From Pelagibius sp037652055 (GTDB lineage Bacteria > Pseudomonadota > Alphaproteobacteria > Kiloniellales > Kiloniellaceae), in assembly GCF_037652055.1 (NCBI RefSeq), contig NZ_JBBKAH010000009.1, positions 186,001-250,000 of the forward strand: a DNA stretch of 64,000 nucleotides. The letters run 5' to 3'. Made by a program: the position numbers and the translations under genes. Below, one piece after another: positions 35,066 to 43,430 of the stretch (position 1 is its first letter; the number at the start of each line of letters is the position of its first letter). The notes under the pieces are model-generated. The model saw only the letters and a program-made list of their open reading frames with translations. It had not been told where the DNA came from and did not search any database.

Positions 35066-36511
35066 CTATTTAAGGCCGCGAATCACCTGGATGTCCAGGT
35101 CCCGTATTTTTTTCCTGAGGGTATTTCGGTTGAGGCCAAGGAGCTTTGCCGCGCGGATCTGGTTGCCCCTTGTGGCGGAAAGCGACAGCTCGATCAAGGG
35201 GCGCTCGACTTCCCGCAGGATCCGGTCGTAGAGACCGGAGGCCGGCAAGCCGTCCTCGTGGGCGGCGAAGTAGGAGCGCAGATGATGCTCCACGGCGGCG
35301 CCCAGCGACTCGGCGGGGGCCGCCACGGCCTTCTCGGCCGCCTTGCCCTCGCTGAGCTCGCTCTCGATCACCTCGCGGTCGATGGTCTCCTGGCTGTAGA
35401 GCACCGCCAGGCGGCGGACCAGGTTCTCCAGTTCGCGCACGTTGCCCGGCCAGTGGTAGGTCTTCAGGGCGTCCATCGCCTCGCCGTCCAGGGTCTTGCC
35501 GGAGAGGCCTTCATCCTGCGCCTCGGCGAAGAAATGGCGCACCAGCTCCGGGATATCCTCGGTGCGCTCACGCAAGGGAGGCAGGCGGATCGGCACCACG
35601 CTGAGGCGGTAGTAGAGGTCCTCGCGGAACAGGCCCTGGCGCACCATCTGGCGCAGGTCGCGGTGGGTCGCGGCGATGATGCGCACGTCGGCGCGGATCG
35701 CGGTGCGGCCGCCGACGGTGGTGTACTCGCCCTCCTGCAGGACGCGCAGCAGGCGGGTCTGCGCTTCCAGCGGCATGTCGCCGATCTCGTCCAGGAACAG
35801 GGTGCCGCCGGCGGCTTGCTCGAAGCGGCCGGACGAACGCACCGTGGCACCGGTGAAGGCGCCTTTTTCGTGTCCGAACAGCTCGCTTTCGATCAGCTCG
35901 CGCGGGATCGCCGCCATGTTGACGGCGACGAAGGTGCCGCGCCGGCGCTTGCCGTAGTCGTGCAGGGCGCGCGCCACCAGCTCCTTGCCGGTGCCCGACT
36001 CGCCGTAGATCATGACCGTGAGATCGGTCGGCATGAGCCGCGCCAGCACCCGGTAGATCTCCTGCATCGCCTGGGAGCGGCCGATCAACGGCAGCTGCTC
36101 CTCGCCGTCCGCGTCGACGGCATGAGCCTTGGCCTCGGCGCCGGCGGGCTCCGAGAGGGCGCGGTCGACGACGGAGATCAGCTCGCGCAGGTCGAAGGGC
36201 TTGGGCAGGTATTCGAAGGCGCCGCGCTCGGTCGCCTTGACCGCCGTCAGCAGGGTGTTCTGCGCCGACATCACCAGGATGCGCAGGTTGGGCCGCAGCT
36301 TCTTGATGCGGGGGATGAGGTCCAGACCGTTCTCGTCCGGCATCACCACGTCGGTGATGACCAGGTCGCCCTCGCCTTCCTTCACCCACTGCCACAGCGT
36401 CGCGGCGTTGCCGGTGGTGCGTACCACGTGGCCCTGGCGCCCCAGCGCCTGGGTCAGCACCGTACGGATCGCGCGGTCGTCGTCGGCGATCAGGATCGTC
36501 GCGCCGCTCAT
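35066..36511 (-). CDS. ntrC: Nitrogen regulator NtrC (NR-I)
   Basis: A 481-residue sigma-54 activator. Receiver Asp54 lies in LVITDVVMPDENG. The AAA+ domain has GESGTGKELVARALHDYG, the GAFTGA loop in HEKGAFTGATVRSS, and GGTLFLDEIGDMP. The C-terminal Fis helix-turn-helix is QIRAAKLLGLNRNTLRKKIR. It activates nitrogen-assimilation genes such as glnA, glnK and amt under nitrogen limitation. Its start overlaps the ntrB stop by 4 bases. Confidence 0.98.
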   Translation of the reverse strand: MSGATILIADDDRAIRTVLTQALGRQGHVVRTTGNAATLWQWVKEGEGDLVITDVVMPDENGLDLIPRIKKLRPNLRILVMSAQNTLLTAVKATERGAFEYLPKPFDLRELISVVDRALSEPAGAEAKAHAVDADGEEQLPLIGRSQAMQEIYRVLARLMPTDLTVMIYGESGTGKELVARALHDYGKRRRGTFVAVNMAAIPRELIESELFGHEKGAFTGATVRSSGRFEQAAGGTLFLDEIGDMPLEAQTRLLRVLQEGEYTTVGGRTAIRADVRIIAATHRDLRQMVRQGLFREDLYYRLSVVPIRLPPLRERTEDIPELVRHFFAEAQDEGLSGKTLDGEAMDALKTYHWPGNVRELENLVRRLAVLYSQETIDREVIESELSEGKAAEKAVAAPAESLGAAVEHHLRSYFAAHEDGLPASGLYDRILREVERPLIELSLSATRGNQIRAAKLLGLNRNTLRKKIRDLDIQVIRGLK

Positions 36512-37674
36512 GCCGGGGTCAGCTCTTCGGCCATCTCGTCGGCATCGATGACGTCGCCCTCTTCGCGCGGCGCCATCGGCAGCATGACGCGGAACAGCGT
36601 GCGCCTCGGCTGGCTGTCGAACTCGATGACGCCGCCGTGGTCGCCGATGATCTTGGCGACCAGCGCCAGACCCAGTCCGCTGCCGCCGGCCTTGGTGCTG
36701 ACGAAGGGATCGAAGAGATGCGGCTGCAGGTCCTCGGGGATGCCGGGGCCGTTGTCCTGGATCAGCACCGCGAGCGGCAGGTCGACCCGGCTGCCGCTGC
36801 CGGGAATGGCAAGACGCACGCCCTGCTGATAGCGCGTCGAGAGGGTGATCTCACCACCCTCCTTCGGCACCGCCTCGGCGGCGTTCTTCACCAGATTGAG
36901 GATCGCCTGGATCAGCAGGTCGCGGTTGCCGTAGACCGGCGGCAGCGACGGATCGTAGCTCTCGACGAAGTGGACGTGCTTGGCGAAGCCGTTTTCGGCG
37001 AGACGGCGCACGCGCTCCAGCACCACGTGGATATTGACCGGCTCGCGCGACAGCGGCGCGGTGTCTGAGAACATCTCCATGCGGTCGACCAGCGCGACGA
37101 TGCGGTCGGCCTCCTCGCAGATCAGGTTGGTGAGCTGGTGATCTTCCGGGCTGGCGTTTTGCTCCAGCAGCTGCGCGGCGCCGCGGATGCCCGAGAGCGG
37201 GTTCTTCACCTCGTGCGCCAGCATCGCCGCCATCGCGGTGACCGAGCGGGCGGCGTTGCGGTGCACCAGCTGGTGGTCGATCTTGCGCGCGATGGAGCGC
37301 TCGTGGATCGAGATCACCACGCTGCCGGGCCGGTCGTTCAGGGCCGCCGCCTCAATCGACACGAAGTGCGAGCCGATCTTGGGGCTGGAGATGGTGACGC
37401 CGTACTCCGACACCGAATAGCTGCCGGCGCGCACCTGGTGGATCAGGCCGAAGATCGGGTTGTCGTCGGGCAGGATATCGCTCAGCGGCTTGCCGACCAG
37501 GTTGGTGGTCGAGGAATCGAAGAACTGCTCGGCCGCCTGGTTGACGAAGGTGAGACTGTCGTCCTCGTCGACGACGAACAGCGGCACGGAAATCGCCGCC
37601 AGGATCGAGGCCTGGTCGGGCGTCCCGCCGCGAGTCAGCCGCCGCGCGAAAATGTCGGATACCTTCGCCATCAT
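36508..37674 (-). CDS. ntrB: Nitrogen sensor kinase/phosphatase NtrB (NR-II)
   Basis: A 388-residue soluble histidine kinase with no membrane helix. The PAS domain is about residues 22-130. His154 lies in MLAHEVKNPLSGIRGAAQLL. N, G1 and G2 boxes are NLVKNAAEAVP, QDNGPGIPEDLQ and GGSGLGLALVAKI. It phosphorylates and dephosphorylates NtrC under control of PII proteins, none of which are in this window. Its start overlaps the dusB stop by 4 bases and its stop overlaps ntrC, so the three are tightly coupled. Confidence 0.97.
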   Translation of the reverse strand: MMAKVSDIFARRLTRGGTPDQASILAAISVPLFVVDEDDSLTFVNQAAEQFFDSSTTNLVGKPLSDILPDDNPIFGLIHQVRAGSYSVSEYGVTISSPKIGSHFVSIEAAALNDRPGSVVISIHERSIARKIDHQLVHRNAARSVTAMAAMLAHEVKNPLSGIRGAAQLLEQNASPEDHQLTNLICEEADRIVALVDRMEMFSDTAPLSREPVNIHVVLERVRRLAENGFAKHVHFVESYDPSLPPVYGNRDLLIQAILNLVKNAAEAVPKEGGEITLSTRYQQGVRLAIPGSGSRVDLPLAVLIQDNGPGIPEDLQPHLFDPFVSTKAGGSGLGLALVAKIIGDHGGVIEFDSQPRRTLFRVMLPMAPREEGDVIDADEMAEELTPA

Positions 37675-38669
37675 GCCGCCACCTTTTGCTGTCCGGGCGC
37701 AAACAGCGCCTGGATCATTTTTTTAACGCGGGCCGGATCGTCCTCGCGGTTCACCTCGGCACGGAACGCCGCTGCCCCGTCGATCCCCTTGGCGTACCAG
37801 CCGAGATGCTTGCGCGCGATGCGCACGCCGTGCCGGCTGCCGTACAGCGCCAGCAGGTCCTCGTAGTGCTCCAGCATCACCTCGATGCGCCGTGCCAGCG
37901 GCGGTTCCGCCGTGCGGCCGCCATCCTTCAGGTAGTCGATCACCTGGCGCAGGAACCACGGCCGGCCGTAGGCACCGCGCCCGATCATCACGCCGTCGGC
38001 GCCTGACCGGCTGAGCGCCTCGGCGGCGCCTTCCACGGTGACGATGTCGCCGTTCACCACCACCGGCAGCGAGACCGCGTCCTTCACTTCGCGCACGAAA
38101 GCCCAGTCCGCTTCGCCGGCGTACTTCTGGCAGCGGGTGCGGCCATGCACGGTGAGCAGCCGCACGCCGCAGGCCTCGGCCACGCGGGCGATCGCCGGGG
38201 CGTTGCGGTTGGCGCTGTTCCAGCCGGTGCGCATTTTCACCGTCACCGGAATGTCGACCGCCTCGACCACCGCGGCCATGATGCGGCCGGCCAAGACCTC
38301 GTCCTGCATGATGGCCGAGCCGCAGGCCTTGTTGGTGACCTTCTTGGCCGGGCAGCCGAAATTGATGTCGATGATGGCGGCGCCGCGGTCGGCGTTCAGC
38401 CGGGCCGCTTCGGCCATGATCTCAGGATCGCTGCCGGCGAGTTGCACCGACAGCGGGAACTCGGCCGCGCAGTCGCCGGACATCTTGCGCGACTCCTTCA
38501 CCGACTCCCGCATCTGGCGGATCATCGCGGTGCTGGCGATCATCTCGGACACCACCAGCCCGGCGCCGAAACCCTTCACCAGGCGGCGGAACGGCTGATC
38601 GGTGACGCCGGACATCGGCGCCAGGATCACCGGCGCCTCCAGCGCGATCTTGCCGACGGAAATAGCCAT
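37671..38669 (-). CDS. dusB: tRNA-dihydrouridine synthase DusB (NifR3)
   Basis: A 332-residue FMN-dependent TIM-barrel enzyme reducing uridine in tRNA. Motifs: APMSGVTDQPFRRLVKGFGA, INFGCPAKKV (catalytic Cys is the C of GCPAKKV region), KMRTGWNSANRNA and VNGDIVTVEGAAEALSRSGA with the FMN-binding IGRGAYGRPWF. The start at 38669 (MAISVGKIALEAPVIL) is standard. Long known as nifR3 because it heads the ntrBC operon in this group, as it does here. Confidence 0.96.
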   Translation of the reverse strand: MAISVGKIALEAPVILAPMSGVTDQPFRRLVKGFGAGLVVSEMIASTAMIRQMRESVKESRKMSGDCAAEFPLSVQLAGSDPEIMAEAARLNADRGAAIIDINFGCPAKKVTNKACGSAIMQDEVLAGRIMAAVVEAVDIPVTVKMRTGWNSANRNAPAIARVAEACGVRLLTVHGRTRCQKYAGEADWAFVREVKDAVSLPVVVNGDIVTVEGAAEALSRSGADGVMIGRGAYGRPWFLRQVIDYLKDGGRTAEPPLARRIEVMLEHYEDLLALYGSRHGVRIARKHLGWYAKGIDGAAAFRAEVNREDDPARVKKMIQALFAPGQQKVAA

Positions 38670-38720
38670 TCCTTGTGTCTCTCTCTGCATGGCCCTTGCA
38701 GGACCGTGGCCGCCCAAAAG

Positions 38721-38736
38721 TGCAGGCCCCGTGCCG
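38721..38736 (-). promoter_or_regulatory. Weak sigma-54 -24/-12 promoter-like match upstream of dusB
   Basis: Reading the minus strand: CGGCAC, 5 bases, CTGCA. The invariant GG and GC are 10 bases apart, but the flanking T residues of the consensus TGGCAC-N5-TTGCA are both C. It lies about 52-67 bases ahead of the dusB ATG. In such a GC-rich genome a chance match is quite possible. Confidence 0.25.
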
Positions 38737-38954
38737 GCCACCAGGCCGCTCACGCCGGAAATCTGCCTTGTGGGAGGCGCTCAACCCCATCCGAAGGCGG
38801 GATTGATGCACAAAAAATGGGCGCTGTCACGCGAGTTTGCCCGCCTGCGCATAGCTCACAGCGCTGGTTGCTCGAAAAACGGGCATTGTAACCGAAGGAT
38901 CATACGGCCGGTTGACCTGTTCGCCCCCTTCGGCCCGGAAACTGCCGCGGGGCG

Positions 38955-39755
38955 CTAGCCCAGCAGCACGTCGGTGACGAACTTGACCCCCGGATAGGCC
39001 AGGGTCAGCAGCAGATAGGCGACCAGCACCAGGCGCGCCGCGCGCCGCCCGCGCAGGCCGCTGCGGTAGTGCAGCAGCAGCAGCACGCCGATGACCAGGA
39101 ACGCCAGGACCGACAGCAGGGTCTTATGGCTGACGGTGAAGAACGCCCCGGAAGTGACGTAAAGCTCTGATATTCCCGTCGCGATCCCAATCCCGAGGAT
39201 GACCTCCGACGCGGCCAGCAGACGGACTTCCAGTCGTTCGGCGTCGGTGACCGAGGGCAGCATGCGGGTGAAGGCGTTGGGGCTGCGGCGCTTCAGCGCG
39301 CGCTCCTGCACGAAGACGGCCGCGCTGGCCACCGCGGCGATGGTGCACAGGCCATAGGTCGCCACCGAGACGGCGATGTGGACGACCAGCCAGGTATCGG
39401 GGGCGCCGGCCAGCGGCTCCGACCCGGTCCACGGCCCGAAGGCGGTGGCGAGCGCGCCGAGGATCAGCAGGTAGGGCAGCAGCAGCGGTGCGAGGCGGGC
39501 GGCCTCCCGCTGCCACAGCGCCACCAGGGCGAACAGCGCCAGCGATACCGCGACGGCGAGCCACAGGGTGGTGGACAGTTCGGTCTGCCAATGCGCGGCC
39601 AGCGAGACGGTGCTGAGCGCGGTGGCGCCGGCCAGCGCGGCGCCGAGCAGCAGCCAAAATGCGGCGTCGGCACGGGCGGCATGGCGCACGAAGGGCAGCA
39701 GGGTGGCCGGGATCAGCGCGGCCAGGGCCGAGAGCGACAGAACCATGGTATTCAT
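38955..39755 (-). CDS. CcsA/YpjD-like inner-membrane protein (cytochrome c assembly family)
   Basis: A 266-residue, eight-helix membrane protein. The segment FGPWTGSEPLAGAPDTWLVV and HIAVSVATYGLCTIAAVASA resemble the WWD/HemX-type family PF01578. YpjD/CorE-like proteins of this kind are placed near housekeeping genes in many Proteobacteria, and the role (heme handling, or corrosion-linked divalent metal) is not settled. It is divergent from ispDF with about 88 bases between them. Confidence 0.82.
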   Translation of the reverse strand: MNTMVLSLSALAALIPATLLPFVRHAARADAAFWLLLGAALAGATALSTVSLAAHWQTELSTTLWLAVAVSLALFALVALWQREAARLAPLLLPYLLILGALATAFGPWTGSEPLAGAPDTWLVVHIAVSVATYGLCTIAAVASAAVFVQERALKRRSPNAFTRMLPSVTDAERLEVRLLAASEVILGIGIATGISELYVTSGAFFTVSHKTLLSVLAFLVIGVLLLLHYRSGLRGRRAARLVLVAYLLLTLAYPGVKFVTDVLLG

Positions 39756-39843
39756 GGGCCCTATATATCATCTCTTGGCCGCGCCACCAGGGGCCACTAG
39801 TCTCGCCGCCAACATCCGAAAGCGGAAACGCGGAGTCCACCGT

Positions 39844-41034
39844 TTGAGTTCGACAGCCGGAACACATTGCGACGCGCTGATCGTCGCCGCCGGGCGCGGC
39901 CAGCGTTTCGGCGCCAGCCTCCCCAAGCAGTACGCCGTTCTGGCCGGCGTCCCGCTGCTGCGCCATACCCTGGCCGCCTTCGCCGGGCATCCGGACATTC
40001 GCCGGGTGCGCGCGGTCATTCATCCGGACGACCGCGACCTCTACGACAAGGCCGCTCACGGTCTGGACCTCGCCGAGCCGGTCACCGGCGGCCGCAACCG
40101 CCAGGAGTCGGTGCTGCGCGGCCTCGAGAGTCTGGCCGGCGACGCGCCCGAGCAGGTGCTGATCCACGACGGGGCGCGGCCCTTCGTCTCGCCCGATGTG
40201 ATCGCCCGGGTGATCGCTGCCCTCGCGCGATCGGCCGGCGCGATCGCGGCGCTGCCCGTGGTCGATACCCTGAAGCGTGAAGCCGAGGGACATATCGCCG
40301 GCACGCGGGACCGTACCGGCCTGTGGGGCGCGCAGACGCCGCAGGGCTTCCGCTTCGCGGAGATCCTGGCGGCGCACCGCGCCGTCAAAGGCGAGGAACT
40401 GACCGACGATGCCGCCGTGGCCGAACGCGCCGGCCTCGCGGTCGCACTGGTGGAAGGCAGCCGGGAGAACATGAAGGTGACCTCGCAGGACGATCTCCGC
40501 ACCGCCGAACAGTGGCTGCGTGGTCAGCACAGCGAAAGGGGGCTCGATGAAATGAGAGTGGGCCAGGGCTTCGACGTGCATGCCTTCGGGCCCGGCGACC
40601 ATGTGACGCTCTGCGGCGTCCGCGTGCCGCACGACTACGGCCTCGTGGGCCATTCGGACGCCGACGCCGGTCTGCACGCGCTGACCGACGCCGTGCTCGG
40701 CGCGCTCGGCGCCGGCGACATCGGCAGCCACTTTCCGCCCAGCGACCCGCAGTGGCGCGGCGCGGATTCCGGCCGGTTCCTGATCCATGCGCGCGACCTG
40801 GTGACGGCGCGCGGCGGCCGCCTGCTCCATCTGGATGTGACGCTGATCTGCGAGCGCCCGCAGATCGGCCCGCACCGCGAGGCCATGGTGGCCCGTATCG
40901 CCAAGTTGCTGGATCTGCCGGCCGCGCGCGTCAGCGTGAAGGCGACCACCACCGAGAAGCTGGGCTTCACCGGGCGCGGCGAAGGCATCGCCGCCCAGGC
41001 GGTCGCAACCATCGCGCTGCCTCAGGCGTTGTAG
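39844..41034 (+). CDS. ispDF: Bifunctional IspDF of the MEP isoprenoid pathway
   Basis: 396 residues. Residues about 1-225 are IspD, MEP cytidylyltransferase (ALIVAAGRGQRFGASLPKQY; VLIHDGARPFV; GRNRQESV). Residues 238-396 are IspF, 2-C-methylerythritol 2,4-cyclodiphosphate synthase (RVGQGFDVHAF; CGVRVPHDYGLVGHSDADAG; GDIGSHFPPSDPQW; KATTTEKLGFTGRGEGIAAQ). The fused form is characteristic of many Alphaproteobacteria. A TTG at 39844 is the best start: GGAG lies eight bases upstream and it begins MSSTAGTHCDALIV. In-frame codons farther upstream belong to the divergent gene's leader. Confidence 0.95.
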   Translation: MSSTAGTHCDALIVAAGRGQRFGASLPKQYAVLAGVPLLRHTLAAFAGHPDIRRVRAVIHPDDRDLYDKAAHGLDLAEPVTGGRNRQESVLRGLESLAGDAPEQVLIHDGARPFVSPDVIARVIAALARSAGAIAALPVVDTLKREAEGHIAGTRDRTGLWGAQTPQGFRFAEILAAHRAVKGEELTDDAAVAERAGLAVALVEGSRENMKVTSQDDLRTAEQWLRGQHSERGLDEMRVGQGFDVHAFGPGDHVTLCGVRVPHDYGLVGHSDADAGLHALTDAVLGALGAGDIGSHFPPSDPQWRGADSGRFLIHARDLVTARGGRLLHLDVTLICERPQIGPHREAMVARIAKLLDLPAARVSVKATTTEKLGFTGRGEGIAAQAVATIALPQAL

Positions 41035-41038
41035 GCTT

Positions 41039-41530
41039 ATGCCCGGCCCTTCTCCCTGGCTCCCCTCCTCGCTGCTGGCGACCTGGTTCGGTGCCGGCCT
41101 GCTGCCCTGGGCGCCCGGCACCTGGGGCTCGCTGGCCGCCCTGCCCTTCGGCTGGCTGCTGTTCTGGTTTTCCGGTCCCTTCGGCCTCCTGGCCGCGACG
41201 GTGGCCGTCTTCCTCATCGGCCTGTGGGCCGCGCACGGCTATGAGCAGGCCCTGGCGGTGAAGGATCCAGGCGTCATCGTCATCGACGAGGTCGCCGGCC
41301 AGTGGCTGACCCTGCTGGCGGCAGGCCTCGCCGCCGGCAGCTTGAAGCCGCTTGGCGTGCTGCTGGCCTTTCTGCTGTTCCGGGTGTTCGATGTCATGAA
41401 GCCCTGGCCGGTCGGCTGGGCCGACCGCCACCTGAAAGGCGCCTTCGGCATCATGGCCGACGATATCATCGCCGGCCTCTACGCCGCGGCAGCGGTCTAT
41501 GCCCTGCTGTGGCTGTGGGAGAAGGCGTAG
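41039..41530 (+). CDS. pgpA: Phosphatidylglycerophosphatase A
   Basis: A 163-residue membrane enzyme of phospholipid synthesis converting phosphatidylglycerophosphate to phosphatidylglycerol. Typical motifs are the start TWFGAGLLPWAPGTWGSLAA and DEVAGQWLTLLAAGLAA, with RVFDVMKPWPVGWADRHLKG further on, where conserved Asp and Pro residues form the active site. About four helices are predicted. It begins 4 bases after ispDF and is probably in the same transcript. Confidence 0.95.
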   Translation: MPGPSPWLPSSLLATWFGAGLLPWAPGTWGSLAALPFGWLLFWFSGPFGLLAATVAVFLIGLWAAHGYEQALAVKDPGVIVIDEVAGQWLTLLAAGLAAGSLKPLGVLLAFLLFRVFDVMKPWPVGWADRHLKGAFGIMADDIIAGLYAAAAVYALLWLWEKA

Positions 41531-41536
41531 GAGCGC

Positions 41537-42037
41537 ATGCTGGTGTTCGACGATCTGCTGCTGCAGCAGGCGGAAAACGTGCTGGTGCTGTACCGTCAGG
41601 CCGGCAAGCGGCTGGCCACGGCGGAATCTTGCACCGGTGGCCTCATCGCCGGCTGCCTGACGGAGATCGCCGGCTCCTCCGACGTGGTGGACCGCGGCTT
41701 CGTCACCTATTCGAATGCCGCCAAGAGCGAGATGCTGGGCGTCTCCGCGGCGCTGCTGGAACACCCCGGCCCCGGCGCGGTCAGCGCCGAGGTGGCCGTC
41801 GCCATGGCGCGGGGCGCGCTGAAGGCTTCGCAGGCCGACGTCACCGTCTCGGCCACGGGCATCGCCGGCCCGGGCGGTGCCAGCAAGGACAAGCCCGTGG
41901 GCCTGGTCTATCTCGGCTGGGCGGTGCGCGGCGATACCGCCCACGCCCTGCACCATGTCTTCCCCGGCGACCGCGCTGCGGTGCGCCTGGCGACGGTGCG
42001 CGAGGCCCTGCGCCTGCTGACGGAGGCTCTGTCCTAG
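41537..42037 (+). CDS. pncC: CinA C-terminal amidase (NMN deamidase)
   Basis: A 166-residue stand-alone CinA C-terminal domain. Motifs: LATAESCTGGLIAGCLTEIA with the catalytic Ser/Cys region, FVTYSNAAKSEMLGV, SAEVAVAMARGAL and VTVSATGIAGPGGASKDKPV with VGLVYLG. This domain hydrolyses nicotinamide mononucleotide to nicotinic acid mononucleotide, recycling pyridine nucleotides. The N-terminal molybdopterin-like domain of full CinA is absent. It is 6 bases after pgpA. Confidence 0.95.
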   Translation: MLVFDDLLLQQAENVLVLYRQAGKRLATAESCTGGLIAGCLTEIAGSSDVVDRGFVTYSNAAKSEMLGVSAALLEHPGPGAVSAEVAVAMARGALKASQADVTVSATGIAGPGGASKDKPVGLVYLGWAVRGDTAHALHHVFPGDRAAVRLATVREALRLLTEALS

Positions 42038-42766
42038 ATGCTGCTGCCGCCACCGCTGCCGCCGCAGCCGCCCCTGCCGGTGCGTGCCCGCGATCTCGCG
42101 CTGCTGCTGGTGCTGACGATCATCGGCGTGCTGGCCTTGCCGGTCGGCGCCAATCTCCTCTGGCCCAACATCGACTTCACCGCGCTCACCACCGTGCTCG
42201 GGCTGTTCGTCGCGCAGTCGGTGGTGATGATGACACTGACCTGGCTGGTCGCCCTGCGCCCGCATCATCTGGGTCTCGCCGATATCGGCCTGCGACCGGC
42301 CTACAGCGGCTGGTACCGCCTCGCGGTCGGCGTCGGCCTGCTGTGCATGCCGGTCGTCGCGCTCGTCAATCTCGCGCTTCAGTCGCTGACCGGGGGACCG
42401 GTGGAGAACCCGCAGCTCGAGGCCTTGGCGCCGGAGGGCTTCAGCTGGACGAGCCTCATCGCCATGCTGCTGCTCGTCGGCGTCCTGGTGCCCTTCATCG
42501 AAGAGGTGATCTTTCGCGGCCTGGTGCTCGGCTGGCTGCGCAAGCACCTGCGCTTCGTCTACGCGGCGCCGATCAGTGCGCTGTTCTTCTCGGTGGTGCA
42601 CGGCATCCCGACCCTGATGCCGGCCCTGGCGGTGATGGGCCTGGTACTGGCGGCGATGAAGGAGCGCAGCGGCTCGCTCTGGCCATCGATCATCGTGCAC
42701 GGCGTGTTCAACGCGCTGATGACGATCACCTACTACACCGCCCTGGCCGGCGCAGCCGGGTTCTAG
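42038..42766 (+). CDS. CPBP-family intramembrane metalloprotease
   Basis: A 242-residue, roughly eight-helix membrane protein. Motif 1 is FIEEVIFRG (EE-x-x-x-R, metal and base), motif 2 is ISALFFSVVHG (F-x-x-x-H) and motif 3 includes the NAL stretch in HGVFNALMTI. CAAX/CPBP proteases cleave prenylated or unprenylated small proteins or act in bacteriocin immunity; the substrate here is unknown. The N-terminus is Pro-rich. It starts immediately after the pncC stop. Confidence 0.92.
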   Translation: MLLPPPLPPQPPLPVRARDLALLLVLTIIGVLALPVGANLLWPNIDFTALTTVLGLFVAQSVVMMTLTWLVALRPHHLGLADIGLRPAYSGWYRLAVGVGLLCMPVVALVNLALQSLTGGPVENPQLEALAPEGFSWTSLIAMLLLVGVLVPFIEEVIFRGLVLGWLRKHLRFVYAAPISALFFSVVHGIPTLMPALAVMGLVLAAMKERSGSLWPSIIVHGVFNALMTITYYTALAGAAGF

Positions 42767-43038
42767 CGCCCGAAATGGCGGTTGAGGGCGGCCAGCACCG
42801 TGTCGTCGCCGCTGACCCCCCGCGCGAGGCCCTCCAGCGCCGCGTGCCTGGCCCTGACGGCGTGGTCGATGCACCAGCCTTCCATCAGCTTCACGAGGAC
42901 GCGGGTCGACCGCGCGGTCGAGCAGGCCGCATCGCAGTGCGCTTCCTGCGCGGCCGCGAAGGCTTCAAGACACCGAACGGCCAGCAGCAGACTGCGCAAT
43001 GCTTCCGTACCGTGTTCCTGGGTCGATCGTGCTTCCAC
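42763..43038 (-). CDS. Small helical protein of unknown function
   Basis: 91 residues from a GTG at 43038 with a good AGGAG seven bases upstream. It is all-helical and has four cysteines (VRCLEAFAA, EAHCDAACST, GWCIDHA). The stop overlaps the converging CPBP gene by 4 bases. A longer in-frame reading to 43251 has an Arg/Ser/Pro-rich tail with no sign of selection. I do not recognise it. Confidence 0.5.
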   Translation of the reverse strand: MEARSTQEHGTEALRSLLLAVRCLEAFAAAQEAHCDAACSTARSTRVLVKLMEGWCIDHAVRARHAALEGLARGVSGDDTVLAALNRHFGR

Positions 43039-43430
43039 GCCGGAACTCCTCTTCGTGGTCGCCTGCGGGCGCTTCGTCGCCTGCCGGCCATCCTGGCAGG
43101 GCGCCGCAACGCCCATTCCCCGCAGTAGAGGCGACAAGCGCGCCGGGGTTGAGGATGTAACGCGTGGTAACGCCGCTTTTCGCGTGCGCGGAAACGGGGT
43201 ACGGGATGGCAATCGACAGGCGATAGGCCGTTGCCCGGCCGACTGGGCCATACTATCGTTAAGTCGATATTTGTAATGACTTTTCCCGCGCCGCGCCTCG
43301 CGTGATTTAATTTCCGGTTGAGCTGTCGTGGATCCGGCCTGCCCCCCTATCAGGGGAAATGCAGGCAGGCCGCCTCTGGGGCAGAGAGGGTCGGAGGCGC
43401 GGATGCACCGTTTGACGGAACGGCGGCGCC

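Noticed and set aside
32837..36829. A plus-strand open frame of about 1330 codons across ntrY and ntrC
   Set aside because: It is antisense to intact ntrYC and ntrB genes; its translation is a low-complexity Gly/Ala/Arg/Leu/Asp/Val mix without motifs, the usual GC-rich shadow.
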